DNA of 64,000 nt from Closterium sp. Naga37s-1. Lineage: Eukaryota; Streptophyta; Zygnematophyceae; Desmidiales; Closteriaceae. The position numbers and the translations under genes were made by a program. The notes under the pieces are model-generated. The model was not told the origin of the DNA. It worked only from the letters and a program-made list of their open reading frames with translations, and ran no database searches. The stretch spans positions 370,001-434,000 of the forward strand of contig CANJKZ010000548.1 in assembly GCA_947471745.1 (NCBI GenBank), read 5' to 3'. The number at the start of each line of letters is the position of its first letter. Positions within the stretch are counted from its first letter, which is position 1. Positions 11,448 to 22,404 of this stretch are shown here, piece after piece.

Positions 11448-12885
11448 GACACATTATTTCAGCTGAAGGAGTGGAAATAGACCCGAAGAAGATCGCGACG
11501 ATTCAAGCATGGCACGCGCCGACGAATTTGACCGAGCTGCAGAGTCATTTGGGGTTCGTCAACTATGTGCGCCGGTTCGTTCTCGACATGGCGAATTTGA
11601 CTGCTCCGTTGACCGACCTGCTGCGGAAGGGGGTTGAGTACACGTGGGGGGAGAAAGAGCAAGCTGCCTTCTTGGCCCTCAAGCAAATTTTGCCCTCGCC
11701 GCCCGTGCTTCACATCGCAGATCCGCACCGTCCGTTCGAACTTGTCACCGACGCAAGGGACATCGCCGTGGGAGCAGTACTGTTGCAGGACTTCGGGAAC
11801 GGCCTCCAGCCAATCGCGTACGAATCCCGCAAACTTCACCCGCCCGAACGCAACTACCCGATTCACGACCGCGAAATGCTGGCGATCGTGCACGCGTTCA
11901 AAGTGTGGCGATGCTACCTCACCGGAGCAGACGTGACAGTACGGACATATCACCAATCACTAAAGTACCTCCGCGCCCAACCGAATCTCAATCCACGACA
12001 GATCCACTGGTTGGACTATCTGGAGTCCAATTTCCACTACACCGTCACATACAAAAAGGCGCATCAACAATCGCCGACGCACTCACACGTCCTACCGCTC
12101 AACTCCACGCCATCCTACTCGCCCAAACCAACCCACTGTTAGCAGGCCTATTCACCCACGGATACAGTACCGACCCATTTTTCACGACTGGAAATTCACA
12201 GCAACTGGCAGAAGCAAAAGGAGTCTATTACGTAAAAACAGGCACCAACTGCATTTGGGTACCCGTGTACTCACTACTGAGGGAACTGTTACTGCTGGAG
12301 GCACACGACGGGGTTACCTCGGGTCACTTTGGGGCAGAAAAAACGCAACAGCAACTGCAGCGGTATTACTACTGGCCGGAGCTGTTGACCGATGTACAAC
12401 ACCACGTGGGCTCGTGTCCTACGTGTCAGGTGATGAATAGCTCGCGAAAAAGAAAGGCGGGTCAATTGCAGCCGATACCACCGCCCGAGCGCGCCTGGCA
12501 GCAGGTTACCATGGATTTTGTCACAGGGTTACCTTCGAACCTTGGGGGTAACGACGCGGTAATGGTCGTCGTTGACAGACTGACGAAAATGGCTCACTTC
12601 GCAGCGTGCAAGAAATTGATCTCAGCCGAAGAAACCGCTCGCCTGTTCATTGCAGTCGTCGTTCGACTGCACGGGATACCAACCGCGATAATCAGCGACC
12701 GCGACACAAAGTTTACCTGCAACTTCTGGAAGAACCTCTGGGAGCAGTTCGGGACCAGGCTACAGTTCAGTTCATCGTACCACCCCGAGACCGACGGTCA
12801 AACGGAGCGGACCAATCAGACGATGGAGCAGTTGATTCGGGCACGTGCGACGACCCGACAACTTGGGAGTAGCAGCTGCCGCTGA
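11448..12885 (+). pseudogene. RT C-terminus, RNase H and integrase of Ty3 copy 1
   Basis: After the 11447 shift the frame at about 11450-12060 reads FLGHIIS..., the RT thumb (FVNYVRRF) and RNase H (VTDARDIAVGAVLLQ, SRKLHPPERNYPIHDREML). Near 12060 the frame shifts again, within the YKK..ADALTR tether. The integrase follows: zinc-binding HDGVTSGHF...CPTCQ at about 12305-12430, then the DDE core with MDFVTGLP (first Asp), ISDRDTKF (second Asp) and SSYHPETDGQTERTNQ (Glu region) to about 12845. A further shift near 12860 leads into LIEFAYNNA, with an in-frame stop close behind. Confidence 0.9.
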
Positions 12886-13249
12886 TCGAGTTCGCCTACA
12901 ACAACGCCACGTCAGCAACGACGCAGTAGTGCCCATTTTACCTGAACTACGGGCAAAACCCAACAGTGCCCATGACGCCGAGTCCGGACAACCCAACGGC
13001 ACACGCACAGCAATTCGTCGAGATCCTGCAAGTTGCCCGCACCAGAGCCGCTGAAGCAATTAAAAAGCCAACGTCATCGCTAAACGCAACGCTGACCGCC
13101 ACTGCCGCCCAGTCACATACCAGCAAGGAGACTACGTACTGCTCGACACACAGAACTTAAGACTGCCCGTCGTACCGAAGTTACGACCGCGCTACTATGG
13201 ACCATTTTAAATCAGCCACATAATCACCCCACTTACGGCCCACTTACTG

Positions 13250-13570
13250 TTGCCGACAAACTGGTACATCAGCCCATCATTCCACGTCAGCCTGCTTCGC
13301 CCTTACATCCCAAGCACGAGCCAACTGCCTCGTCACCGCCCGCCATCCATGACTCGCCCTGCATCGGAGCCGATCATCGAGCCCAAAAAAAATCTGAGCC
13401 ATCGGATTCGCCACCCCACAGGCATCAAGAGGATCGAGTTCCTCGTTCACTGGAAGGACCGCACGCCCACAGAGGATAGCTGGGTGCCCCTGGCCAACAT
13501 CGAAAACCACCCTGCCCTGCAAGTGTACCTGAGGAGTCGGGGTTTCCGCGATATACACGCACTCGCGTAG
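13250..13570 (+). CDS. Integrase C-terminus with chromodomain, Ty3 copy 1 (fragment)
   Basis: The ORF starts in the FHVSLLRPY block typical of gypsy integrase C-termini. It then carries a chromodomain-like segment (IEFLVHWKDRTPTEDSWVPLANI...L) ending at 13570, 27 bases before the 3' LTR. In chromoviruses this domain directs integration to modified chromatin. The aromatic-cage pattern is only partly visible. Confidence 0.82.
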   Translation: MPTNWYISPSFHVSLLRPYIPSTSQLPRHRPPSMTRPASEPIIEPKKNLSHRIRHPTGIKRIEFLVHWKDRTPTEDSWVPLANIENHPALQVYLRSRGFRDIHALA

Positions 13571-13583
13571 CGGATGGGGCTTC

Positions 13584-13597
13584 TTGAGGGGGGGTAG
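13584..13597 (+). promoter_or_regulatory. Polypurine tract of Ty3 copy 1
   Basis: Purine run GAGGGGGGGTAG immediately before the 3' LTR, as required for plus-strand priming. Confidence 0.8.
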
Positions 13598-13923
13598 TGT
13601 AAGGAATTTTCTCGTTATTCCTTGCCGCGACCGTCAACATCGCGTACAGATACAGCCGTTGTTCGCGCGTTACTGCTAACGGGGCTTCACCAACTTCGAG
13701 CGCACTGTTTCACCAAACCTCGCACTATTGGAGCAGCCGAGTCGGCCTATGCTTCGGGACTAGTCCGAACCTCGCGCCAGCGTAGCACTAGCTAGCTCGC
13801 ACGCACCGCGTTACCGTTTGCACATTTTCGCGTATAAGTATTCGCTCATGCCTTCGCTCATACTTTGTACTTTTGAACACTCTAGTGCAATCCTCGCTAC
13901 CTCGATTCATTACACACGTAACA
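13598..13923 (+). repeat. 3' LTR of Ty3 copy 1
   Basis: Same length as the 5' LTR; begins TGTAAGGAATTTTCTCG and ends CGTAACA. Followed by TSD CACAG. Confidence 0.93.
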
Positions 13924-15022
13924 CACAGGCACCAACCTATGCACCGTTGGCATGTGACTTACGGTAAGAGATGGCGTGAGGTTTGATTCGATCACCAAAA
14001 CGATTTATCTTGTGCTTTAGAAAGACCGTCAACCAATTCTCATTCTTAAATAACGATATCTAGCATTACCATAAATTGTTACTTAGAGATGCCCAGATCT
14101 GCATCTGCACCCTGCCCTGCAATGATCACACCACTACATGAAACCCTAGCATTGCACGCTGCTCGCACCCAAAACGCCTCTTATTTCACTTAAGCCACAA
14201 GCTTCCTACAAAGCACGAACTTGTTACTGTCGCATCCCACAACCACATGCGATGATGCTATCTGGGGACCCAAAAGACGGGGGCGTTGGCCTCTGAGCTC
14301 GCGACTTGATCCACATAGAGAACAAAGCTGTAACGCTTGCGGCGTCCAGCCTTGGCACTTGTGATGTTCATCAAAGGGAACATTGATTCGGGAACTTATG
14401 TGAAGCAGGACTTCACGAGATTGAACTTGGGCATATCTCCTCCTTTGAGGTTCAAAACTACTGCCTTAACGGACACCATGTACGACGATGCAGAGTATCT
14501 GTCAACAGTGGCAAGAGGAGGTAATATTAAAAAAGCACTACGAACGCACTGCATAGATAGATGCTCATTGCTCCCTCAGAAAGTACTGCCTTCGATTGAA
14601 TGAAAACATTAGAAGGCTCGGAGAATAACACAGTGGTTGTTTGTGCAGAGACCTCACGCCTGGGATGGGAAGGCGAATCAAACCTCACGCCTCAAGAAAT
14701 GGGATGGGACTCGCAATTTGGCCCAACTTGCAAGACTTCAAAAAATGATTGTGACTCCACAGGGCAGGACTCGTGTCAGCGCCACCAGTGGAACAAGGGA
14801 ACAAGGGGACAGCGGCATACCTCGCTGCCTTGAGCACAAGGATTCCCGAAGCTCCTTTGTCACTGATTACTTTACCCTTTCGCTTGGTAGGACGCATATT
14901 GGCCACGTATTTATCTAGAAACTGGAACGGGATAAATCAGGAAGACGAAGGAGTTAGTAGCTGCTGGTTCTGAGGTGGCATCGTCATAAACGAGAACGCA
15001 AAAGGGTCGGGAAGTTGGGAAA
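13924..15022. other. Gene-poor host sequence
   Basis: No recognisable domain was found in either strand. The ORFs at 14337-14603 and 14600-14833 lack any family resemblance and have no supporting signals. Treated as intergenic. Confidence 0.4.
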
Positions 15023-15029
15023 GTGAATG

Positions 15030-15336
15030 ATGTAGCACACACATCAGCTGCAGTACACACACCAGCTGCAGCACACACATCAGCTGCAGCACACACATCA
15101 GTTGCAGTACACACATCAGCTGCAGTACACACATCAGCTGCAGCACACACATCAGCTGCAGCACACACATCAGCTGTAGCACACACACCAACTGCAGTAT
15201 ACACACCAGCTGAAGTACACACACCAGCTGCAGTACACACACCAGCTGTAGTACACACATCAGGTGCAATACACAGACCAGCTGCAGGACACACATCAGC
15301 TGCAGCACACACACCAGCTGCAGCACACACTACCAC
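15030..15336. repeat. 18-bp minisatellite
   Basis: About 17 tandem units of CTGCAGYACACACAYCAG, varying at a few positions. The plus strand could encode (HTSAAV)n and the minus strand (LMCVLQ)n, but both look like consequences of the repeat. Confidence 0.9.
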
Positions 15337-16850
15337 GGTCGCACGCATCATCCGATTGACAAGCTGCACACTTTTATGGTTCACAAATCAAGGAGACTTT
15401 TAAGGTTTTTACTACCTGCAATGATTCTACGCGCACGACGATCATATAGTCAGCGCTGGCCGCCTGATATTAAGAACCGGCCACTGCTGGAAAGCAGCCG
15501 GCGTCTGAGAAAGAGTATAGTAAGGAGAGTCGTTACTACTTTTGACGGTTAAAATACTTGCATACGGTCTTTCCCTTCCAATACAGGGGCCTGGCAGGAG
15601 CGGCAGAAGCGGTAGACGCGACAGCGGCAGAAGCGGCAAAAGAGCCGCCGTGGTGAGTGAGGAGTGGCGCGGACCATGATGTGGCCGACGTGCCGTAAGC
15701 ACTGCAGACTGTCTCACCTGCAGGCAAGCATGCGGGCAGGCAAACAGGCAGACAGGCAGGCATGGCGATTTGAGACGCGCTGACATGGGGCGGCACAATT
15801 ATTCAACGACCTGACGGGTCTGCCTCTTTTACCCAACAAAAAAGGGAAAGCAGCAGTTTAGTGACAGTGTCGATACGATATTAAAACCCACCAGCAGTTC
15901 AATGAGAGTTGTAAGGACTTACAGAGCAACAGGCAGCAGAGGAGAGATAATGCGGTGCGGCGCTCCATGATGCTATGATTGCTCCAGATGCTTCGTCGGA
16001 TGATAAGAGTGTCGGCAGAACAACTACAATTTACTCACTTGGCACATCTTGCAGGACACCGCGTTGGAACACCTTGTAGTATGAGGAAACCGTGCATTAG
16101 TAGTAAGTGGTCGAGGGGTTCCGAAGAGCCCATCGATCCATACGAGGGGTCGAGTCAAACTACTGGAGGTCTGGCAGATGGATAGGAGCTACTAGTGGTG
16201 CGGAAACACGTCTGGTAGGTATAGGGAGAGCCCCCTAGGTGGGAAACACGGCTGGACAATCCCTAGAGAACCCACGCCGCCGCGTTGCACATTGGAGTGT
16301 CTAGCAGGCCGATTCCATGCCGCTCTCAACCAATCGGCAAGTGACACCCAACAATTTCGGTGGCCATTGAAGATAAGCATCTTAGAATGGAGTTTAGCGG
16401 CCACCCAGTCTAGGGGATGCCGTATGGTAGACTTGGTGTAAGGCATCCCTGCACCGCTGGCATAGCAGTGAACCTGGGGCTACTTGCTGCCACCCGTACC
16501 ATACGGCGTTGGCGACATGACGACGGCAAACCGCAGACCGCAAGACGACGGCAAAAACCGCAAGACGACGGCTAATAAGGTATGGCTGCAATTGCAGCAA
16601 CTTACACGGTAGTTCACGCCACTGTAGAACATCCTATGGAAGAACAATGGTTCCGTTGGTTCTAGGATCAGTTATGGTTCGGTACCGTATGCGTGAAACT
16701 CATGACACGTTGTAGTAAACTCGCTAAATCTAATAACCTCTATATGAATTAGCCGTGTACTTTCCATAAAACAAGATCACCATCACAAATTCTGTACGTG
16801 CAGATCTTTATGACATGAAGCAGGGTGTATTGGTAGGTACTTATGTTGGA
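15337..16850. other. Gene-poor host sequence
   Basis: No credible gene was found. A short direct repeat (ACCGCAAGACGACGGC units) lies at about 16525-16572. Small purine/pyrimidine-biased tracts at 15600-15780 give ORFs on both strands without recognisable content. Confidence 0.4.
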
Positions 16851-16996
16851 ATAACCAAAAAGTTATACTAGCATTCCCCGAAGGTATTGCTGTAGCGCAC
16901 TACCTCATAAAGAGGTTGCACACGAACTACTATCGCGTTACACTCATTGAGAGAGCGATACCAGTGGAGGGAGATAGAAAGTCAACAGTCGGCAGT
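16851..16996 (+). repeat. Copia LTR-like fragment, inverted relative to 29157-29274
   Basis: Begins TGTTGGAATAACC and stays alignable for about 100 bp (AGTTATACTAGC, CGAAGGTAT, CTACTATCGCGTTACA) with the reverse complement of 29157-29274. It abuts the left LTR of the minus-strand Ty3 element. Confidence 0.7.
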
Positions 16997-17348
16997 TGTT
17001 ACGAGTGCATTTGAGTGAGCGAATGAAGATTGCACTATCGAAGCAAGATTACAACGAGTGAAGAAATTGAGAAAAAAAATTATAGCCAACTAGCGTGGTA
17101 ATGGTAACACGCGAACTGTGGGGTGCGCGAAGGGCCTGATGCCGAGGTTGGCAATTGTCGAGGCGGAGGACTGGAGCGCGGGTTACCAACCGAACCGTGG
17201 GGTTGGGTCGCAATATGAATAGTGGCGGGAACAGTGGTCGAGGCGAGTGTCGCGAGTGGTAACGTTTTACTGTAGGGTGTCGTTGGCGAGAACAGTCGTG
17301 TACGCGGTAAGCAGGGGTGCAAAGTTAGGACAATGAATTTTCCTTACA
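16997..17348 (-). repeat. 3' LTR of Ty3 copy 2
   Basis: Plus-strand ends TGTTACGAGTGC and TTTTCCTTACA. Beside it, at 17349-17362, is the pyrimidine block CTACCCCCCTCC, which is the polypurine tract on the minus strand. Confidence 0.93.
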
Positions 17349-17374
17349 CTACCCCCCTCCCGAAGGAGGATCCT

Positions 17375-17600
17375 CTTACGAGAGTGCGTGGATATCCCGG
17401 AAATTGCAGTTACGCAGATACTCGGTGAGGACGGGGTGGCTCTCGATTTTATCCAAGGGCACCCAGTTGTCTTCTGTAGGTGTGTGGTCTTTCCAGCGAA
17501 TCAGGAACTCGATCATGCGGGCTCCACGTGGGTCACAAACTCAGTGGCTCTGTATTTTCTCAAGGGTAATTCGATGAGTGGCAACTACTGTTCCTAGGTT
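17375..17600 (-). pseudogene. Chromodomain end of integrase, Ty3 copy 2
   Basis: Minus-strand reading gives IEFLIRWKDHTPTEDNWVPL followed by a helix (HPVLTEYL), closely matching the chromodomain of Ty3 copy 1. A stop precedes it, so it is not open from the integrase core. Confidence 0.75.
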
Positions 17601-18150
17601 GCCAGATCGTCGCACGTGGTTCGGATTAACTGTTCCATGGTCGGATTGGTCCGCTCAGTTTGACCGTCTGTTTTGGGGTGGTACGATGAGTTGAATTGCA
17701 ATTGCGTGCTGAACTGCTGCCACAGGTTGCGCCAGAAGTTGCTGGTAAATTTCGTGTCGCGGTCGCTGATGAATGTCGTGGGTATCCTGTGAAGTCGAAC
17801 AATGGTGACAATGAAAAGTCGTGTTGTTTCTTCTGCTAAGATAATTTCTTGCAGGCTACGAAATGGGCAATTTTTGTCAATTGATCGACGGCGACCAAGA
17901 TCGCATCGTTCCCACTCGCCCCAGCTGGTAACCCTGACGAAGTCCATCGTAACCTACTGCCAAGCACACTCTGGGGGTGGTATCCGTTGCAGCTTTCCTT
18001 GCCGTCGCTACCGTGACAACTTCATGAGTTGGCAGGTGGGACACGATTCCACGCGTTGTTGCACGTTGGTCAACATCTCGGGCCAGTAGTAATACCGTTG
18101 TAGCTGCTGCCGTATCCTTTCTACCTCAAAATGTCCTGAGGTTACACCGT
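17594..18150 (-). pseudogene. Integrase core and zinc-binding domain of Ty3 copy 2 (3' part)
   Basis: Fragments read HNGVTSGHFEVERIRQQLQR and CPTCQLMK (zinc-binding HHCC domain, 18008-18150), then a core with ISDRDTKFTSNFW and SSYHPKTDGQTERTNP (17594-17947). The two parts are in different frames. The N-terminal side is cut at the codon for His in EAH|NGVTSGHF by the copia insertion at 18156. Confidence 0.85.
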
Positions 18151-18155
18151 TGTGT

Positions 18156-18285
18156 TGTCTGAACCATATTATAGGCTGTAGTGGGGTTGATAATATGGGG
18201 TACAACACTTTTAGGTTTGCATATTTGTACCCACCTGTTTCTTAGTTCACTGATTCCTCGTACAGTTCTCACATGGTATCAGAGC
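18156..18285 (+). repeat. Plus-oriented copia LTR and PBS at the edge of the minus-strand copia
   Basis: 18156-18273 aligns along its length with the 125-bp LTR at 33441 (TAGGCTGTAGTGGGGT, ATGGGGTACA, TTTGTACCCA, GATTCCTCGT). It is followed at once by the PBS TGGTATCAGAGC at 18274. It therefore has the 5' LTR arrangement but points away from the coding strand of the element it bounds. Confidence 0.82.
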
Positions 18286-19986
18286 TGAGAGCGAGTGGCG
18301 AGTAGACAGAGGAGTGGCCTGAGGCGAGGAGTACGTGAAGTCAAAGCGCTGAAGGACCTGCTGCACCATGTGTGATTGAGTCAAGGTAATGGTGTGCCGT
18401 GCTCTGTCCCGGGTGATCTGCAAGCCAAGGCAGCTGCGCAGTTCACCCAGGTCTGTGCACGTGTGTCTCTTCTGCAGCTCCGACTTCACGTGGGCGAGTC
18501 CCTCAGTGTCAGCAGTGGCAAAGACCAAGTCGTCGACGTACACGAGCATGTTGAACGGCGGCAGCGAAGTGCCAATGCGCAAAAACAGCGACGGGTTAGC
18601 AGTAGAAGGAGCAAACCCAAGAGCCGCAAGCGTAGTCCTCAGTGTGTCGTGCCACTCACGGGGCGCCTGGCGCAGACCGTAGACTGGCCGCCGAAGGCTC
18701 CACTGGGTACCAGGAGGAAACGACCCAGTGAAGCCAGGTGGGCGGCGCAGCCAGATCTCCTCGTGCAGACTGCCCTGCAGGAAAGCAGTGCTGAAGTCAA
18801 GAGAGTGAAGCTCGTAGTCACGTTGAGCAGCGACGTGCAGCAGCACCCGAAGAGTGGTCATCTTCGGGGTCAGGGAGAAGGTCTGGAAGAAGTCAACTCC
18901 CTGTCGCTGACTAAAGCCTCGAGCAACGTAACGCGCCTTGAAGACAGGCGGAGAACCCGGCGGCCGCTTCACCCTGAAAATCCACATGCCACTGACGATT
19001 TTCGCCCCAGGAGGGGGAACCTCGTCGACGTAGGTGCCTGTGGACTTCCAGGATGCCATCTCTGCATCCATGGCTGACTGCCAGTGAGAGGAGTAGGGAC
19101 CCTCTATCGCCTCTGCGTAAGAGCGCGGGGTCGGGATGTCTGGTGCATCCGGGTCTCCCTCAAGTGCAATCAGCATGGACACGAGATGAGGTACAGCGGC
19201 TGCAAAGCACTCAAATTCCTCCTGCCTGTCCTCAAGGACGTCCGTGCCAAGAGCACACTCACCCCCGACGGACGGAGGACAGACAAACTCAGACTCAGCA
19301 ACAAGACTCGCGGCGTAGTCGAGACGACAGTGAGCAGCAAATTCGACAAGCTCAGCAACTAAGGCAGACGCAGCAGTGGACTCAAAGGAAGGGTCAGTGA
19401 CTATAGTCGCCAGGAGACGCGTGACAGTAGGACTGGCAGCACGAAGGGAGTCAGACTCCGGGTCAGCAAGGGCAGGAAGAGAGGACGCAGGAGGAGACGG
19501 CAGAGGGACACGCTGCGGAGCAGTGGAAGGACGCAGAGCCATCTGGTGCGTGCCAGGGACAGGAGGAGGACGCTGACGCGGACCACGACGACCAGTGCGA
19601 GCAGCACGAACAGGCGACGCAGGACGAGACTCAGGCTCACGACGCTCCGTAAGGCCTCCTGTCGGACTAGTGTAAGGAGAAGGAGCAAGCAGTGGGGAGG
19701 CCGGCTCTAACCGTGACTCGGGCTGGACAGGCTGTGGACACTCTAAGGAAGGAGGGGGGCCAGTAGAAGGCGGAAGGCCAAGAACCTGCTCAAGGAGCGG
19801 AACGAAGTACGGCCGCGGCCGCGCAGCGCCTCCTGAACCAGCAGGGACAGCACCAGCACCCCCAGTGGCAGCTCCAACTCCAGCAGCACCACCAGCTCCA
19901 GCAGCACCTCCAGCTGCACCAGAAGCGCCAAATCCAGCACCCACAGGAGCACCGGCTCCAGCAGCACCTCCAGCTCCAGCACCCAC
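18286..19986 (-). pseudogene. Copia reverse transcriptase, C-terminally truncated
   Basis: A continuous minus-strand ORF contains the copia RT blocks YAEAIEGPYSSHWQSAMD, GMWIFRVKRPPG, ARGFSQRQGVDFFQTFS, LDFSTAFLQG, RPVYGLRQAPREWHDTL and the catalytic YVDDLV (about 18528-18545). It breaks at RHSLSAL, where the intact sister copy at 39700 continues into RNase H. RT copies Gag-Pol RNA into cDNA. The upstream Pro/Gly/Ala linker is in the same frame as the integrase ORF, separated from it by a TGA at 20101-20103. Confidence 0.9.
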
Positions 19987-20100
19987 AGCAGCTCCAGCTC
20001 CAGCAGGACCACCAGAAGACCCAGCAGCTCTAGCTCCAGTACCTCCAGCAGCACCTGCCCCAGCAGCACCGCCAGCTCCAGCACCTCCAGCAGCTCCAGC

Positions 20101-22215
20101 TCAAGTAGCACCACCAGGCCCTGCAGCTTCAGTACCTCCAGTACGAGCACCTCCGGGACCTGTGGCACCAGAACCCCCAGCAGCTCCAGCAGCAGCAGGA
20201 CCTCCAGCGTCAGTAGCACCACCAGCTCTAGCAGCACGGCTCCAGCGCCGAGCAAACCACTCGTGCAGCCGCTGTGGAGAAAGTGGCTCCCGCCGGGACG
20301 AAGCACCCGAGGGACCTCCAGGCGCAGCACCTCTAGACTCCACACGCGCAGGTTCAGCACCCTCAGGCTCCGCACCCCCAGACTCAGCAACCCCAGGCTC
20401 AGCACCCCCAGTATCAGCACCCCCAGGCTCAGCACCCCGAGGCTCTACACGCTCAGGCTCAGCACCCCCAGACCCGGCACCCAAAGGCTCAGCACCCCTA
20501 GCAGCACCAGAGTCAACAGCTACCTCGACAGGCTTGAGTGTGTCTACCTGGGACACACCTGAGGGGGCTGGACCCTGAGGGGGGAGGGGGTCTACCGGGG
20601 GAGGGCCTGGCGTGAGGAAGAGCGGCGCGGGGGGGAGGTGGGCAGTGCGGTAGGGGAAGAGACGGTAGTAAGGAACCGACTCGCCAAACGTGACATCCTG
20701 AGAGGACAGATTACGGCGCGAGGTGGGGTGGTAAAACTGCCAACCAGGCGCGTCAGGGGGGAAGCCAAGGAAGACGCAGGGAACAGCACGGGAGGACAGC
20801 TTGTCCGCAGACAAGTCGCGTACGAAAGCTCGAGATCCCCAGACACGGAACGCAGATGCATCGCCAACCTTCCCCGTCCACCGCAGAGTAGGTGTGGTCT
20901 CCGGCACGGAGACCCGGGGCTGGAGGTTGATCTGATGCGCCGCGTACTGATCCGCGAACGGCCACAGAAAATGGATAGAAGCCGCATCGATCATGGACGT
21001 ACGAGCGACGTCCATGACCATGCCAATGCGGCGCTCAGCAATCCCATTTTGCTGTGGGGAGGCCGGAAGCGTGAACGTCTGGCGGATGCCCTCCGCACGA
21101 TAGAAGGCCTGCAGAAGGTCGGAGGAAAACTTTCCACCTCTGTCGGAGTGCAGATGCAGTACAGGAAGGTCCGAGCCGAAACTCTCGCGGAGCTGACGAC
21201 GGGCAGCGCAGATCCAGTCGATCAGCACCTCAGTGACCTCACCCTTGCGGCGCAAGGGGAAGACTGGGGTGTAACGCGAGTAGTCGTCAACGACCAGCAG
21301 AAAGTAGCGCTCGTGACCCTGTCCACGGACGTGGGATGGGCCCCACACGTCCATGTGAAGAGTCTGCAAGGGAGCCTCCGTGGGAGGAAACTCTGAGGAG
21401 TGAGGGGCGGCGCGCTGCCGACCCTCGACGCAAGGAACGCAGGTAGGGGCAGGTCCCAGGGGGAGGGGAGGGAGGGACCGGGGAAGACCAGTGACAAGGA
21501 CACCGGAGGCCATGCCTCGGAGACGAGGCAGGGAGGGGTGACCAAGGCGGTGGTGCCAGAGGAGAGTCTGGTGAGACAGGAGGCGACACGAGCAGGGGGC
21601 AGACTCAGGACCAGACCGGGACGCTGCAGCAAACACCTGACCCGACGCAGCTACCTGACCAGACTCAGCAACCGGAGGAGACACGGTAGACAGGGTGTAT
21701 AGGCTCGACCCAGGCTGACGAGTGAACGTGGCCAGGTGACGGCCCGTCCGAGTACACGAACAGTGGGTCACCCGCTGACCTCCAGGAGTGAACTGGTCAG
21801 CCCAGGCGTCCTGAAGGTCAGCTTCACTCACCAATTTCGTGGAGAACGAGGGGAGGTGGAGGCCAGACAGAGAGCCAGACGGGACCGCCGGACACGGCAG
21901 GACCGTGGAGGAGTGCGCAAGGACCAGACCCCCAGAGGGGTCAGCCAAAGAGACTGCCACCGGCCGACTGAGCGGCGAGAATGTGATGCAGTCGCGAAAG
22001 AAGGAGCGGGAAGCACCCGAGTCAAGGGTGAATGTGTGTAAGGCCTGAGCCGACACGGTACCTGAGAGAGCAGACTCACCAGTACCTGGGGTAGCATACT
22101 CACCAGCACCTGGAGCAGCAGACTCACTAGCACCTAGAGCAGGAGCCTCAATGCCTGGGTCGGGCGGAACACACAGGTAACAGTCACCCTCAGCACTAAT
22201 TGACACAGCATACAT
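20101..22215 (-). pseudogene. Copia protease and integrase
   Basis: This is in the same frame as the gag ORF above it, 63 codons past a nonsense codon. Near residue 50 it carries the protease block TFTLDSGASRSFF. It continues into GAG pre-integrase (LLWHHRLGHPSL, HxxxH-CPxC region PTCVPCVEGRQ) and the integrase core (HMDVWGPSHV, LHSDRGGKFSS, SPQQNGIAERR). The tail is a long tandem GGAEP/PGGAE linker and a REWFARRW motif before RT. Integrase catalytic positions D, D and E are present. Confidence 0.88.
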
Positions 22216-22404
22216 AGCAGCAAGGATAGCATCATAATCAAGATCAAAGATAGCAACCCCCGACTTAAGCAGATCACCCCAGCGAGGGATCTCAGAGGAG
22301 TCGGGAAGCTGCGTACGCCAAGCGTCAGTCAGGCGGCCAAAGCACCGCAGTGTGGCGTGCGGTCCTCCACACGTCTCCCCACTGCGGTCGCCGGTGCGGA
22401 GAAC

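Larger units (their letters stand above)
8532..13923 (+). mobile_element. Ty3/gypsy chromovirus, full length, copy 1
   Basis: A 5.4-kb element with TG...CA LTRs of equal length (326 bp), flanked by the 5-bp direct repeat CACAG at 8527-8531 and 13924-13928. Internal order is PBS, gag, protease, RT, RNase H, integrase, chromodomain, polypurine tract, which defines the chromodomain branch of Ty3/gypsy. By hand count the LTRs differ at roughly 24 of 326 positions, so the insertion is old. The coding region has at least one nonsense codon and three frameshifts, so the copy is non-functional. Confidence 0.95.

Noticed and set aside
15023..15403. Repeat protein (HTSAAV)n
   Set aside because: Produced by the 18-bp minisatellite; both strands are equally open and no other coding signal exists.
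18376..19077. Plus-strand ORF of 233 codons opposite copia RT
   Set aside because: Antisense shadow of the conserved RT reading on the minus strand.
19865..20578. Pro/Ala-rich plus-strand protein
   Set aside because: Antisense of the GGAEP-type linker between copia integrase and RT.
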